In this document: positions 5,746 to 5,796 of the stretch, in pieces
Position numbering within the stretch: the stretch's first letter is position 1
How the letters are laid out: every line of letters starts with the position of its first letter
Assembly: GCA_015522055.1 (NCBI GenBank)
Contig: WAMZ01000144.1
Span: 1-5,796 of the forward strand
DNA: 5,796 nucleotides
Origin: Candidatus Geothermarchaeota archaeon
GTDB taxonomy: Archaea; Thermoproteota; Nitrososphaeria; Geothermarchaeales; JDFR-13
Direction of reading: 5' to 3'
Made by a program: the position numbers and the translations under genes
Notes under the pieces: generated by a model
Database searches by the model: none
The model's input: only the letters and a program-made list of their open reading frames with translations
What the model was told of the DNA's origin: nothing

Positions 5746-5796
5746 TCTATATATTCAGTGTCACAGATAATTAAATTTCCATTCTAGAAGAGCTTG

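Noticed and set aside
5747..5796. Start of another gene upstream of EF-2
   Set aside because: The remaining 50 bases show AT-rich promoter-like sequence but no start codon with a ribosome-binding site or any recognisable coding sequence.

Overview
The window reads as a chromosomal segment from an archaeon, most likely a thermophilic member of the Thermoproteota (crenarchaeal) side. It encodes transcription factor B and an archaeal/eukaryal-type elongation factor 2. Its promoters have TATA elements, its ribosome-binding sites are GGAGGTG-like, and its coding sequence is rich in AGG/AGA and ATA codons. I cannot name the genus from sequence alone.

Layout. Positions 16-2272 (+) hold a tight three-gene operon: a PadR-type regulator, a DrrA/NatA-like ABC ATPase and a DrrB-like ABC-2 permease. 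The genes overlap or abut, and strong Shine-Dalgarno sequences lie inside the 3' ends of the upstream genes. Together they would form a self-regulated export system with unknown substrate. The ATPase has no ATG, GTG or TTG start that leaves the protein complete. The best start is an ATA codon at 434, placed 7 nt after a strong Shine-Dalgarno. Positions 2273-2472 are non-coding and contain, on the minus strand, a candidate box C/D guide RNA followed by an AT-rich promoter zone. Positions 2473-3432 (+) encode TFB. A 46-base convergent gap follows, and positions 3479-5689 (-) encode aEF-2, with its own TATA box and leader in 5690-5745. The last 50 bases (5747-5796) contain no gene that I can see.

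The transporter operon looks like accessory stress or drug-export equipment beside two core information-processing genes, with a possible rRNA-modification guide between them. Three points deserve attention: the apparent AUA initiation codon of the ATPase; the candidate C/D RNA, whose D' guide can pair with the 530-loop region of 16S rRNA; and the diphthamide loop of EF-2, where the nearly invariant glycine two residues after the modified histidine is threonine. Loss of that glycine is known to block diphthamide formation in eukaryotic EF-2, and some archaeal lineages lack the diphthamide pathway. I found no CRISPR array, insertion sequence, tRNA or rRNA gene.
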